Assembly: GCF_029407905.1 (NCBI RefSeq)
Contig: NC_073627.1
Span: 159,345,697 to 159,409,696 of the forward strand
DNA length: 64,000 bases
Reading direction: 5' to 3'
Source of the DNA: Bubalus kerabau
Taxonomy: Eukaryota > Chordata > Mammalia > Artiodactyla > Bovidae
A model generated the notes under the pieces. It worked only from the letters and a program-made list of their open reading frames with translations. It did not search any database and was not told the origin of the DNA. This document shows positions 32,013-44,676 of this stretch, one piece after another. A program made the translations under genes and the position numbers. Every line of letters begins with the position of its first letter. Positions within the stretch are counted from its first letter, which is position 1.

Positions 32013-32582
32013 CTCAGCTTCTCAGGTGGTGCTAGTGGTAAAGAACCCATCTGTCAATTCAAGAGAAGAGACACCAGCCCCAAGCTTCCTGTATCCTGCA
32101 TCGAACCTGGACTGGCGATTCATTTCTTATATGATATTATACATGTTTTAATGCCATTCTCCCAAATCATCCCCCCTTCCCTCTCCCACAGAGTCCAAAA
32201 GACTGTTTATACATCTGTGTCTCTTTTGCTGTCTTGCATACAGATGGTACGGGGAGGGAGGTGGGAGGGGGGTTCAGGATGGGGAACATGTGTACACCTG
32301 TGGCGGATGCATGTTGATGTATGGCAAAACCAATACAATATTGTAAAGTAAAAAAAAAAAAATAATAAATAAATAAAAATAAATAAAAAATTAAAAAAAA
32401 AAAGAGAGAGAGAGAGAAGAGACAAGGGTTTGATGCCTGGGTCAGGAAAATCCCCCTGAGGAGGGCACAGAAACCCACTCCAGTATTCTTGCCTGGAGAA
32501 TCTCATGGACAGAGGAGCCTGTTGGGATAAATTCCATAGGGTCGCAAAGAGTTGGACACGACTGAAGCGATTTGGTACACAG
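32013..32582 (+). mobile_element. Bov-tA SINE split by an L1_BT insertion
   Basis: The head at 32013-32061 ('cagcttctcaggtggtgcta', 'gtaaagaacccatctgtc') and the remainder at 32424-32582 ('gtttgatgcctgggtcagg', 'ctggagaatctcatggac', 'gtcgcaaagagttggacac') join into a standard Bov-tA when the L1 is removed. Confidence 0.92.
32062..32424 (+). mobile_element. Short 5'-inverted L1_BT with 12-bp TSD
   Basis: TSD 'agagaagagaca' at 32062-32073 and 32413-32424. Inside, 32074-32246 is antisense L1_BT 3' UTR/ORF2 end and 32247-32400 is sense 3' UTR with an A-rich tail. Sense resumes only ~20-25 bp downstream of where the inverted segment starts, as in twin priming with a small deletion. A GA-dinucleotide run separates the tail from the right TSD. 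Confidence 0.92.
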
Positions 32583-32682
32583 CTTGGCATGCCTCAGCTT
32601 AGGGAGATCCTAAGCTGCATGATGGGGGATCCAAAACTGGTTACTTACAGGTAGAAGACAAGTCTTCTGACTCAAGTTACAT

Positions 32683-32707
32683 TTGTGTGTGTGTGTGTGT
32701 GTGTGTT
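32683..32707 (+). repeat. (TG)n microsatellite
   Basis: About twelve TG dinucleotides in uninterrupted tandem, just upstream of a Bov-A2. Confidence 0.95.
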
Positions 32708-32710
32708 GTA

Positions 32711-32987
32711 TTCCTGCTGCTGCTAGGTCGCTTCAGTTGTGTCCGAGTCTGTGCAACCCATAGACGGCAGTCCACGAGGCTCCCCCGTCCCTGGGATTCT
32801 CCAGGCAAGAACACTGGAGTGGGTTGCCATTTCCTTCTCCAATGGATAAAAGTGAAAAATGAAAGTAAAATTGCTCAGTTGTGTCCGACTCTTCGTGACC
32901 CCATGGACTTCAGCCTACCAGGCTCCTCCATCCATGGGATTTTCCGGGCAAGAGTACTGGGGTGGGGTGCCATTGCCTTCTCCAATA
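32711..32987 (-). mobile_element. Bov-A2 SINE (dimer), minus strand
   Basis: Two antisense Bov-A monomers, ~32711-32852 and ~32853-32987, each ending in 'ttgccatttccttctccaa'/'gccattgccttctccaa' and joined by the 'gtgaaaaatgaaagtaaaa' linker. It starts with a 'ctgctgctgct' (AGC complement) tail. Low divergence. Confidence 0.92.
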
Positions 32988-33972
32988 TTCCTATTATAGT
33001 GGGAATTTTTGACCCTTTTGTGTTGCAGCACTTTTTGAACACTGGAACATTCACATTCCATTAAGGAATTAAAAAAAAAAAAGAAGACTGAAAGCAACAC
33101 TAAACAAGTCAGCATAATTGCCAGGCAATAACAACTACAGTAAAATGTGTTTCTCACTGTCTTTAAAAGCATCTGCATCTACTTACTACTCGCTCTGTGG
33201 CCTTTTAGCACGATATTGTATTTGAGTGGAACTGTTAATTGCCCTTATATATTCAAAGGACATCGTTCTTGTCTGCTCTAAAAAAAAATACATGTTTTTT
33301 TGCAACAGGCTTACTGTTTTAGCACCCCACACCTTTTACTATTAACAAATTATACTGCTCAGTACCTGATATTTCTATCACACATACACACAAGCATTCA
33401 TATATGCACATAATTTCTTATCCTCTTATCCTCTCTAATATTTCTCACACTGAGAAAAATTTGCTGGTTTACTTTTGAGAATAACGTGGTATAACAGAGG
33501 ACCAGGAACACCAGTTACAATTTTCTGTGGCATGTTATGCATGGTTCAATTAAAATGTCCTGTCAAACAGCAACCTGAGAATTAACATAGTTAATGTCCC
33601 TTCTGAAGTACATGAATTCTGATAGTAGGTTTAATGTGATACCTATACAGTTAGGGTATTCTGGGAAGAAGAATGTCATAATTTAGCTATTTACTTCTTT
33701 AGCAGCATAAATGTTATTTCTATATTTTTTTCCCAATTCAGTCCTTCAATGGATTTGCATTTTAACAGGGAGGACCCTTTCTTTATAATATTTCTTCCAA
33801 AATGCCTCCATAACCAGAATTCCAGGGACCATAAATTCTTCCATTTTAGAAATTTCCTGTGAGTTAAATTTTAATAGGCTTTCCTGTCTTAAAGGTCACA
33901 AGTGGAACTTCACTGAAAAATGCTAAGTCATAATAATAGCGACATTTATTGGGCAGGTTATATCATGTGTCT
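32988..33972. other. Unassigned non-coding DNA
   Basis: AT-rich; an A12 run at about 33070 and a CA-rich patch near 33385 are the only low-complexity features. Confidence 0.5.
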
Positions 33973-34175
33973 TGTGTGTGTGCTCAGTCATGTCCAATTC
34001 TTGACCTCATGGCCAGGCCAGGTTCCTCTCCATGGCATTTTCCAGGCAAGAATACTGGAGTTGGTTGCCATTTATTACTCCAGGGGGTCTTCCTGACTCA
34101 GGGATGAAACCCAAGTCTCTTGCATATCTTGCATTGGCAGGTGGTTCTTTACTGCTAAGCCACCTGGGAAGGTTA
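33973..34175 (-). mobile_element. Bov-tA SINE, minus strand
   Basis: Antisense: 'gtgtgctcagtcatgtccaa', 'attttccaggcaagaatact', 'cttcctgactcagggatg' and 'taagccacctgggaagg' (head end). Full length with moderate divergence. Confidence 0.9.
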
Positions 34176-34212
34176 GATGCTACTATTATACGCCCAAGTA
34201 CATATATTGTTT

Positions 34213-34533
34213 GGGCTTCCCTGATAGCTCAGTTGTTAAAGAATCTGCTTGCAATGCAGGTGACCCCAGTTTGATTCCTGGGTCAGGAAGATCCTCTGGA
34301 GAAGGGATAGGCTACCCACTCCAGTATTCTTGGGCTTCCCTTGTGGCTCAGCTGGTAAAGAATTTGCCTACAATGCAGGAGATTTGGGTTCTATCTCTGG
34401 GTTGGGAAGATCTCCTGGAGAAGGGAAAGGCTATCCACTCCAGTATTCTGGCCTGGAGAATTTCATGGACTGTATAGTCCCTGGGGTCGCAAAGAGTCGG
34501 ACATGACTGAGCAACTATCACTTTCACTATATA
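34213..34533 (+). mobile_element. Bov-tA with duplicated tRNA-like head
   Basis: Two heads in tandem: 34213-34330 ('gggcttccctgatagctcag' to 'ccactccagtattctt') and 34331-34533 ('gggcttcccttgtggctcag' to the 3' end 'gtcggacatgactgagcaac'). The first unit is head plus the start of the body only, so the SINE is a head-body(partial)-head-body dimer. Confidence 0.88.
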
Positions 34534-35566
34534 TTGTTTTAAGTTATTTGTATATCAACACATTTAATTCTTACAGTAGTCCTTTGAATGAGTATAATTA
34601 TGGCCATTGTCAAGATAGGTAAACTGAGGTAAAAAGGGTTTATGCAGTGGGCCAAAGTCAAACAACTAAAGAACAATGAAGCTGGACTTTGTATCCAGGT
34701 AGTAAGAATAGAGGGCTCTGGCATTTAACCTTTATGATAAGTAATTTTAAAAGGGAGAGAGAGAAAAAGGCAGATGAGAAAAAAATTTGGTTTAAGAACT
34801 GAGTTTGGTTTCCAAACTATAGGATGGTGATTGTATTTTGTTATCATCGCTACTACACTGGAAGCCATTCCCCTTTCTTTATGAGGAACTGACCTAGAAA
34901 ATCCATAATTTTAGAGTCTGAGCCAGTAGACTTGATGCAGAAATAAAAACATATCAGTGTATCTCAAGGATTCCTTAAAGGTTCAAAGTAAAAATCCAAA
35001 CCTAGAAGCATCTTTTCCCTCATTATTACCCATCACACCATGAGTTACAGTTATATAGTTAGATGGTAGTGTATTTTGGAAGAAGAAATTCATGATTTGC
35101 ATAGTCAACATCTTTCTAAGTAGCACAGGAAGGTTCAGGGTTAGTTTCTCAGAAGGAAATCATAATGTCTACTTATATAATAGCCTACCTATTCAGTTTG
35201 TAGTAGGAGGCTGGATCCTGACTGGGAAATGTAAAGAGAATGGGATCTACTGCCCATTTTAAGGTCAGAGAGGTTGTACATAATGTAAAATGTGCACCAG
35301 TGTAAATCTCCCGCCATTTTCAGGAAATTTTAAGCTCACTATTTATATGTATCAGAGCTTGATTAGCCACCTTAGATGAGCTTTTATAGTAAGATTTTCA
35401 TTCTGTAATTAAGTAGAATATAGCCTTCACACTCATGCCAAGCTGACAAAGCTAATGTAAGCTGTGGAATCTTAGCCAGCAGCATGGGAGGTGATACTGG
35501 CTGAAGTCTTAATGGTTGTTAAAAGCTCATGTTTAATAGCTTTTAAAATAGGAATCTAATTTGAAT
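34534..35566. other. Unassigned non-coding DNA
   Basis: About 1 kb with no recognised element or coding signal. Confidence 0.5.
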
Positions 35567-37622
35567 AGTGATTATACAGTGGAAATGAGAAATAGATTTA
35601 AGGGACTAGATCTGATAGATAGAGTGCCTGATGAACTATGGACGGAGGTTCATGACATTGCACAGGAGACAGGGAGCAAGACCATCCCAATGGAAAAGAA
35701 ATGCAAAAAAAAGCAAAATGGCTGTCTGAGGAGGCCTTACAAATAGCTGTGAAAAGAAGAGAAGTGAAAAGCAAGCAAAGGAGAAAGGGAAAGATATAAA
35801 CATCTGAATGCAGAGTTCCAGAGAATAGCAAGAAGAGATAAGAAAGACTTCCTCAGTGATCAATGCAAAGAAATAGAGGAAAACAACAGAATGGGAAAGA
35901 CTAGAGATCTCTTCAAGAAAATTAGAGATACCAAGGGGACATTTCATGCAAAGATGGGCTCGATAAAGGACAGAAATGGTATGGACCTAACAGAAGCAGA
36001 AGATATTAAGAAGAGGTGGCAAGAATACACAGAAGAACTGTACAAAAAAGATCTTTACAACTAAGATAATCACGATGGTATGATCACTGACCTAGAGCCA
36101 GACATCCTGGAATGTGAAGTCAAGTGGGCTTTAAAGCATCACTATGAACAAAGCTAGTGGGGGAGATGGAATTCCAGTTGAGCTATTTCAAATCCCGAAA
36201 TATGATGCTGTGAAAGTGCTGCACTCAATATGCCAGCAAATTTGGATAACTCAGCAGTGGCCACAGAACTGGAAAAGGTCAGTTTTCATTCCAATCCCAA
36301 AGAAAGGCAATGCCAAAGAATGCTCAAACTACCGCACAATAGCACTCATCTCACACACCTAGTAAAGTAATGCTCAAAATTCTCCAAGCCAGGCTTCAGC
36401 AGTATGTGAACCGTGAAATTCCAGATATTCAAGCTGGTTTTATAAAAGGCAGAGGAACCAGAGATCAAATTGCCAACATCTGCAGGATCATCGAAAAAGC
36501 AAGAGAGTTTCAGAAAAAACATCTATTTCTGCTTTATTGACTATGCCAAAGCCTTTGTGTGGATCACAATAAACTGGAAAATTCTGAAAGAGATGGGAAT
36601 ACCAGACCACCTGACCTGCCTCTTGAGATACCTATATGCAGGTCAGGAAGCAACAGTTAGAATTGGACATGGAACAGCAGACTGGTTCCAAATAGGAAAA
36701 GGAGTATGTCGAGGCTGTATATTGTCACCCTGCTTATTTAACTTCTATGCAGAGTACATCATGAGAAACGCCTGGCTGGAAGAAGAACAAGCTGGAATCA
36801 AGATTGCCAGATTGGGAGAAATATCAATCACCTCAGATATGCAGATGACACCACCCTTAGGGCAGAAAGTGAAGAGGAACTAAAAAGCCTCTTGATGAAA
36901 GTGAAAGAGGAGAGTGAAAAAGTTGGCTTAAAGCTCAACCTTGAGAAAATGAAGATCATGGCTTCTGATCCCATCACTTCATGGGAAATAGATGGGGAAA
37001 CAGTGGAAACAGTGTCAGACTTTCTTTTTTGGGGCTCCAAAATCACTGCAGATGGTGACTGCAGCCATGAAATTAAAAGATGCTTATTCCTTGGAAGGAA
37101 AGTTATGACCAACCTAGATAGCATATTGAAAAGCAGAGACATTACTTTGCCAACAAAGGTCCATCTAGTCAAGGCTATGGGTTTTCCAGTGGTCATGTAC
37201 GGATGTGAGAGTTGAACTGTGAAGAAAGCTGAGGGCCAAAGAATTGATGCTTTTGAACTGTGGTGTTGGAGAAGACTGTTGAGAGTCCCTTGGACTGCAA
37301 GGAGATCCAACCAGTCCATTCCGAAGGAGATCAGCCCTGGGATTTCTTTGGAAGGAATGATGCTAAAGCTGAAACTCCAGTACTTTGGCCACCTCATGCG
37401 AAGAGTTGACTCATTGGAAAAGACTCTGATGCTGGGAGGGATTGGGGGCAGGAGGAGAAGGGGACGATAGAGGATGAGATGGCTGGCTGGCATCACTGAC
37501 TCGATGGATGTGAGTCTGAGTGAACTCCGGGAGTTGGTGATGGACAGGGAGGCCTGGCATGCTGAGATTCATGGGGTCGCAAAGAGTTGGACATGACTGA
37601 GTGACTGAACTGAACTGAACTG
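35567..37622 (+). mobile_element. BovB, plus strand, 5'-truncated (~2.05 kb)
   Basis: Starts after the endonuclease ('gtgattatacagtggaaatg') and runs through the RT and C-terminal region to the tail ('actgaactgaactgaactga', 37603-37622). Divergence is low and large pieces remain open: 36144-36362, 36470-36883 and 36892-37215. No clear TSD, so the 5' boundary is from homology. Confidence 0.92.
36470..37215 (+). pseudogene. BovB RT palm and C-terminal fragments
   Basis: Frame 36470-36883 has 'FCFIDYAKAF' (RT motif A) and 'GKGVCRGCILSPCLFNFYAEY' (motif B; RQGC altered to CRGC). The YADD region is frameshifted near 36810-36850. Frame 36892-37215 continues with 'KVKEESEKVGLKLNLEK', 'WGSKITADGDCSHEIKRCL' and 'FPVVMYGCES'. 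Together they approximate one RT with a frameshift through the active-site loop, so it is inactive. Confidence 0.85.
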
Positions 37623-40027
37623 ATGCAATAGAACATAAAGGAACATGGATGAATTTCTCAACCCACAAAATGAATAAAACATTGATAGTTATTCAGTACA
37701 TTTATGGTGGTAGAAAGACAAAATCATTTATTGAAGCCTAACATCTTTTTTGAGGTATGAGTGATCATGAGCAGCCCTCAAATCAAATAAAGCAAAATAT
37801 TTCAGTAGCTTACACATCTCTGTTAATTCTGTTGACAAATTTACAATTCCTTAACCCCAAATATTCCTTGGTTCAGTGGACCACAAAAGCCATCTTTAAT
37901 GTTGTTCTAATTTATGACCTAGACTTAAACTTTAAAGCAGTTCCTACTTTTATTAGTAGGAAGAGAACTGAATTGCATTTAGGAAATATTTAATTTATGA
38001 GACAATCATAATTTTTCCATTGGGACTCTTTCTTCTGTAGCCTATATATTGGGTTGCTTTTAAAATGTCACATTATCTTCATGAAAAGTAGTGGCTGCTT
38101 TTTCAAAGAACCCATTTCTAACAGCTAAATCTCTGAGCTGTTCTAAAGTTTCCCCTCAAGTGCCAAAAGAAATGAGAATACATTTTTATTTTAGGTTCCT
38201 TGTTAAAAGCTTCATTTTCTTAGACAAATAGATTATGTTTAAGCCCTTGGTCAGTAGAAATGGCCTTTGTAGGTCTAGAATATTTTACCCGAAATATTGG
38301 TTAATATGAAGTCATACATCAGGGAAGAGCAGTTCTCTTAAAAAATGTTACGAAGTCTGGAGGCACATTTTTTTCTTTGAAAAAGCTAGTATTTCTGAAA
38401 TTACTCAGAAAATAATTTATATCTTAAGCTATGTCTAGATGTGGAAAAGATTTGGCCCCAAATTCCCTATGCTACCAAACAGATTAGACAGGTGTGTTAA
38501 ATATCATGCTACTTGATTTATGATAAAAGGATTCTAAGAGAGTCTTTTAAAATATACCAAAGGAAAAAATTATTCTCTATACATAAAGATGCTTATTTCA
38601 GGATATTCAATGGCCATTTTTCACTGTTATTCATTCTAAGAGGGTACAATGAGGTATATTAAGAAAATACTTAAAATGGAATATTGCACAGCTAATAACA
38701 CATACACATACTGAGGTAATACTGCAACAGAGAAAATATGAAAATAGAAACACTAAGAGACAGAATACTATATTTAAAATAATTATATAACTAAAACTTA
38801 CATATTCACTTGGACAATAAGAGAACATTGCCAAGTGAAAGCAATCTGAATGACAGGTAACTGTTCCCTTTCCTTATGAAGAGTTTCACTAATGTTAGTA
38901 CAGTTTTCATTATGTCCTACGAAAGAAAATACATACAAATAATAGGAATCTTTAAATAGTTCTCTCTCCTACTTGTTATTAGTTGCATCTTTTAGAAATG
39001 ACTAAATGGATAAAGATCAGTATCTTGTAGACATTATTAACTTGTGAACAAATATATAGATAAGTATCTGTCTAGTGATAAATAGATGGATAGATGAACA
39101 GAGCTGGAAAGGAGTGTAACCCAAATATCCCTTAACTGTGTGAGTTACATAATTTCATTTTTCACTCAATTTTATATGAAAAAATACTATTATATTACAT
39201 TTTAATCTCATTTTTAATATTACATTTCATAATTTATCCTTTATTAACCTAGAGATTTTGAGACAATATGCTTTATCTCCTTTAACTGTAAAATCTTTGA
39301 AGTGTTTGGTGAACAACTGATAATTTAAATAGTGCTTAAACAAGGAAACTATAAAGTTTAAAAAGTCACAGATAATCTCCAAGTGCCCATTGAAGAATAA
39401 TTGCCCAGTGGCATGTACATTTATGGAAATTTTTAGAACTTTTCAGTGAGGACATAATGCCATGGCTTTGATTTAAGGCTTTCAGCCCAGGGAAAAAATT
39501 AAAGTTCATTAAACTAAGCACAGTGTATTAAATACAGATCAACTCATTACTGAGCATCAACTCAATCACTGATGAGAGCTCTTTGAAAGGCTTATCATTA
39601 TAACATTAACTGTCATTTTATTACCAGACAGTAACTACTTGATTAAAATCTTAAATGGATGGAGATCATTGAGAAGCCATATTGAAAGTATCTTCTAGCT
39701 GATTATTAAAGTAAAGTCTGCAGTAAAGGGAAATATTAATGAAAATAACTAATATTCTTGCCTCAATGTCTTTCATGTGTGTCCTCTTCTTTGCATTTCC
39801 ACTGATATACCTCTAAATCAAGACTAATCTTCTCTTTTGTTGTTGTAATAACTTTTTACTAATCTGGTCTTTCTGTTGTGATACTACAACTCCTCTTCAA
39901 GTAAATTCAAGATAAGACAGTTACAGAAATCTTCCCAATATCCATTTTGAAAAATGTGTCCATTCTTTTCTCAAACCTTTTCATAGAGTTACAATGATAA
40001 AAAAAAAATAATAATATTCACCTAACA
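37623..40027. other. Unassigned non-coding DNA
   Basis: About 2.4 kb of AT-rich DNA with no recognised repeat, RNA gene or protein. It is one of the longest repeat-poor stretches in the window. Confidence 0.5.
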
Positions 40028-41632
40028 CTCAGTTCAGTTCAGTTCATTCAGTCACTCAGTCGTCTCCGACCATTTCCGACCCCATGAATCACAGCAAACC
40101 AGGCCTCCCTGTCCATTACCAACTCCTGAAGTTTACTCAAACTCATGTCCATCGAGTCGGTGATGCCATCCAGCCATCTCATCCTCTGTCATCCCTTTCT
40201 CCTCCTGCCCCCAATTCCTCCCAGCATCAGAGACTTTCCAATGAGTCAACTCTTTGCATCAGGTGGCCAAAGTATTGGAGTTTCATCTTTAGCACCAGTG
40301 CTTCCAATGAATACCCAGGACTGATCTTTAGAATGGACTGGTTGGATCTCCTTGCAGTCCAAGGGACTCTCAAGAGTCTTCTCCAACACCACAGTTCAAA
40401 AGCATCAGTTCTTCAGCACTCAGCTTTCTTCACAGACCAACTCTCACATCCATACATGACTACTGGAAAAACCATAGCCTTGACTAGATGGACCTTTGTT
40501 GGCAAAGTAATGTCTCTGCTTTTCAATATGCTATCTAGGTTGGTCATAACTTTCCTTCCAAGGAGTAAGCGTCTTTTAATTTCATGGCTGCAACCAACAT
40601 CTGCAGTGATTTTGGAGCCCAGAAAAATAAAGTCTGACACTGTTTCCACCGTTTCCCCCATCTATCTGCCATGAAGTGATGGGTCCAGATGCCATGATCT
40701 TCGTTTTCTGAAGGTTGAGCTTTAAACCAACTTTTTCACTCTCCTCTTTCACCTTCATCAAGAGGCTTTTTAGTTCCTCTTCACTTTCTGCCCTAAGGGT
40801 GGTGTCATCTGCATATCTGAGGTTATTGATATTTCTCCTGGAAATCTTGATTCCAGCTTGTGCTTTCTCCAGCCCAGCGTTTCTTATGATGTACTCTGCA
40901 TAGAAGTTAAATAAGCACGGTGACAATATACAGCCTTGACGTACTCCTTTTCCTATGTGGAACTAGTCTGTTGTCCCATGTCCAGTTTTAACTGTTGCTT
41001 CCTGACCTGAATACAGATTTCTGAGGAGGCAGATCAGGTGGTCTGTATTCCCGTCTCTTTTAGAATTTTCCACAGTTTGTGTGGTCCACATAGTCAAAGT
41101 CTTTAGCATAGACAATAAAGCAGAAATAGATGCTTTTCTGGAACTCTCTGCTTGTTTGATAATCTAACAGATGGTGACAATTTGATCTCTGGTTCCTCTG
41201 CCTTTTGTAAAACCAGTTTGAACATCTGGAAGTTCACGGTTCACGTACTGTTGAAGTCTAGCTTGGAGAATTTTGAGCATTACTTTACTAGTGTGTGAGA
41301 TGAGTGCAATTGTGTGGTAGTTTGAGCTTTCTTTGGCATTATCTTTCTTTGGGATTGGAATGAAAACTGACCTTTTCCAGTCTGTGTCCACTGCTGAGTT
41401 TTCCAAATTTGCTGGCATACAGAAAGCAGCACTTTCCCAGCATTATCTTTTAGGATTTGAAATATCTCAACTGGAATTCCATCACCTCCACTAGCTTTGT
41501 TCATCCTGATGCTTCCTAAGGTCCATTTGACTTCACATTCCAGGATGTCTGGCTCTTGGTGAGTGATCACACCATCGTCATTATCTGGGTCATGAAGATC
41601 TTTTTTTTATATTGTTCTTCTGTGTATTCTTG
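40028..41632 (-). mobile_element. BovB, minus strand, 5'-truncated (~1.6 kb)
   Basis: From tail units 'cagttcagttcagttcattc' to the region just before the RT ('tgtgtattcttgccaac'). Retains remnants such as 'NNLRYADDTTLRAESEEELK' in a minus frame (40582-40926). It abuts the 5' side of an oppositely oriented, older BovB at 41633. Confidence 0.9.
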
Positions 41633-42630
41633 CCAACATCTTAGGAATCTGTGAATTAAAATGGACAGGAATGGGAAAATTTAATTCATATGAACATTAT
41701 ATATGTTATTGTGGCAAGAATCCCTAAGAAGAAATGGAGTACCCCTCATAGATAACAAAGAGTCCAAAACACAGTACTTGGATGCAAGCTCAAAAGCACA
41801 GAATGATCTTGGTTTTTTTCCAAGGCAAATCTTTCAATATCACAGCAATCCAACTCTATGCCTCAACAACTGATGCTGAGTAAGCTGAAGTTGACTGGTT
41901 TTATGAAGACCTAATACATACTGTATAACTAACACCAAAAACAGAAAATGATATCCTGTTCATTATAGGGGATTAGAGTTAAAAAGTAGGAAGTCAGGAG
42001 ATATGCAGAATAATGGGCAAGTTTGGCCTTTAAGTACAAAATGAAGCAGGGCAAAGGCTAACAGAGTTTTATCAAGAGAACACATTGGTCATAGCAAGCA
42101 CTTTCTCCCAACAACACAAGAGATAACTTTACAAATGGACGTCACCAGATTGTCATTATCAAAATCTTATAATTTTTACACAACCAAAGATAGGGAAGCT
42201 CTGTGCAGTCAGCAATAACAAGATTTGGAGCTGAACTGACAGTGGCTCAGATCATGAGCTCCTTATGGCAAAATTCAGGCTTAAATTAAAGAAAGTAGGG
42301 AAAACCATTAGACCATTTAGCTATGACCTAATCAAATCTCTTATGATTATACAGTGGAGGTGATGAATAGATTCATGGGGATTAGATCTGGTAAACAGAG
42401 TGCCGGAAAATCTATGGACAGAGATTTGTAACATTATACAGGAGGCAGTGACCAAAAGAAAAGTAGTTTTAAGGGCCCTTACAAATAACTGAGGAAAGAA
42501 GAGAGGCAAAAGGCAAGGGGGGAAGGGAAAGATATACCTGTCCGAATACAGAGTTCCAGAAAATAGCAAGGAAAGGTTAAGAAGGCCTTCTTAAGTGAAC
42601 AATGCAAAGAGAATAGGAAAGACTAGAGAT
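41633..42630 (+). mobile_element. Old BovB, plus strand, segment 1 (endonuclease to linker)
   Basis: Begins 'cttaggaatctgtgaattaa' in the endonuclease region and runs to 'gaaagactagagat'. Strongly diverged with many stops. It is interrupted by a younger BovB (42631-44676) and resumes at 44677 in register. Confidence 0.88.
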
Positions 42631-44676
42631 GACCTAAATCAAATCCCTAACGATTATACAGTGGAAGTGAGAAATAGATTTAAGGGACTAGATCTGATAG
42701 ATAGAGTGCCTGATGAACTATGGATGCAGGTTTATGATATTGTACAGGAGACAGGGAGCAAGACCATCTCCAAAAAAAGAAATGTAAAAAAGCAAAATGG
42801 CTGTCTGAGAAGGCCTTACAAATAGCTGTGAAAAGAAGAGAAGCAAAAAGCAAAGGAGAAAAGGAAACATATACCCATTTGAATGCAGAGTTCCAAAGAA
42901 TAGCAAGGAGCGATAAGAAAGACTTTCTCAATGATCAATGAAAAGAAATAGAGGAAAACAATAGGATGGGAAAGACTAGAGACCTCTTCAAGAAAATTAG
43001 AGATACCAAGGGAACATTTCATGCAAAGATGGGCTCGATAAAGGACAGAAATGGTATGGACCTAACAGAAGCAGAAGATATTAAGAAGAGGTGGCAAGAA
43101 TACACAAAAGAACTGTACAAAAAAGATCTTCACGACCCAGATAATCACGATGCTGTGATCACTCCCCTAGAGCCAGACATCCTGGAATGTGAAGTCAAAT
43201 GGACCTTAGGAAATATCACTACAAACAAAGCTAGTGGAGGTGATGGAATTGCAGTTGAGCTATTTGACATCCTAAATGATGATGCTGTGAAAGTGCTGCA
43301 TTCAATATGTCAGCATATTTGGAAAACTCAGCAGGGGCCACAGGACTGGAAAAGGTCAGTTTTCATTCCAATTCCTAAGAAAGGCAGTGCCAAAGATTGC
43401 TCAAACTACCGCACAATTGCACTCATCTCACATGCTAGTAAAGTAATGCACAAGATTCTCCAAGCCAGGCTTCAACAATACATGAACTGTGAACTTCCAG
43501 ATGTTCAATCTAGAAAATGCAGAGGAACCAGAGATCAAATTGCCAACATCCACTGGATCATTGAAAAAGCAAGGGAGTTCAAGAAAATCATCTATTTCTG
43601 CTTTATTGACTATGCCAAAGCCTTTGACTGTGTAGATCACAATAAACTGTGGAAATTCTGAAAGAGATCTGAATACCAGACCACCTGACCTGCCTCCTGA
43701 GAAATCTGTATGCAGGTCAAGAAGCAACAGTTAGAACTGGAAATGGAAAAATAGACCAATTCCAAATTGGAAAAGGAGTACATTAAGGCTGTATTTAACT
43801 TAAATGCAGAGTACATCAAGAGAAATCTTGGCTGGAGGAAGCACAGGCTGGCATCAAGATTGCTGGGAGAAATATCAATAACCTCAGATATGCAGATGAC
43901 ACCACCCTTATGGCTGAAAGTAAAGAAGAACTAAAGAGCCTCTTGATGAAAGTGAAAGAGGAGAGTGAAAAATTTGGCTTAAAGCTCAACATTCAGAAAA
44001 CAAAGATCATGACATCTGGTCCCATCACTTCATCACAAATATTTGGGGGAACAATGGAAACAGTGGCAGATTTTATTTTTTTGGGCTCCAAAATCACTGC
44101 AGATGGTGACTGCAGCCATGAAAATAAAAACACTTACTCCTTAGGAGAAATGTTATGATCAACCTAGACAGCATATTAAAAAGCAGAAACATTACTTTGC
44201 CAACAAAGGTCTGTCTAGTGAAGGCTATGGTCTTTCCATTAGTAATGTATGAATGTGAGAGTTGGACTATAAAGAAATCTGAGTGCTGAATAACTGATGC
44301 TTTTGAACTGTGGTATTGGAGAATACTCTTGAGAGTCTCTTGGACTGCAAGGAGATCCACTCAGTCAATCCTAAAGGAAATCATTCCTGAATATTCATTG
44401 GAAGGACTGATGTTGAAGATGAAACTCCAATACTTTGGTCACCCGATGCGAAGAATTGACTCATTTTAAAAGACCCTGATGCTGGGAAAGATTGAAAGCA
44501 GTACGATAAAGGGACAACAGAAGATGAGATGGTTGGATGGCATCACTGACTCAATGGACTTGAGTTTGAATAAACTCTAGGTGTTGGTGATGGACAGGGA
44601 GGTCTGGCGTGCTGCATTCCATGGGGTCACAAAGAGTCGGACACAACTGAGCGATTGAACTGAACTGAACTGAACT
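42631..44676 (+). mobile_element. Younger BovB inserted in the old BovB
   Basis: Starts 'gacctaaatcaaatccctaa', ends with the tail 'actgaactgaactgaac' at 44676, and is flanked by 'tagagat' at 42624-42630 and 44677-44683. The host sequence rejoins exactly, and both copies point the same way. Divergence is clearly lower than in the flanking BovB. Confidence 0.92.
42966..43661 (+). pseudogene. BovB linker and RT N-terminal half (231 codons)
   Basis: Open frame of the younger BovB: 'GKTRDLFKKIRDTKGTFHAK' (2-21), 'NKASGGDGIAVELF' (87-100), 'WKRSVFIPIPKKG' (128-140) and 'IYFCFIDYAKAFDCVDHNKL' (209-228). The last carries RT motif A with its catalytic Asp in 'FIDYAKAFD' (213-221). It stops right after motif A. 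The YADD half is in another frame from ~43870. One of the longest BovB coding stretches here. Confidence 0.88.

Noticed and set aside
40028..42630. Head-to-head BovB pair as a twin-primed single insertion
   Set aside because: The plus part continues past the younger insertion to the 3' region, so it is a separate element; the geometry does not fit twin priming.
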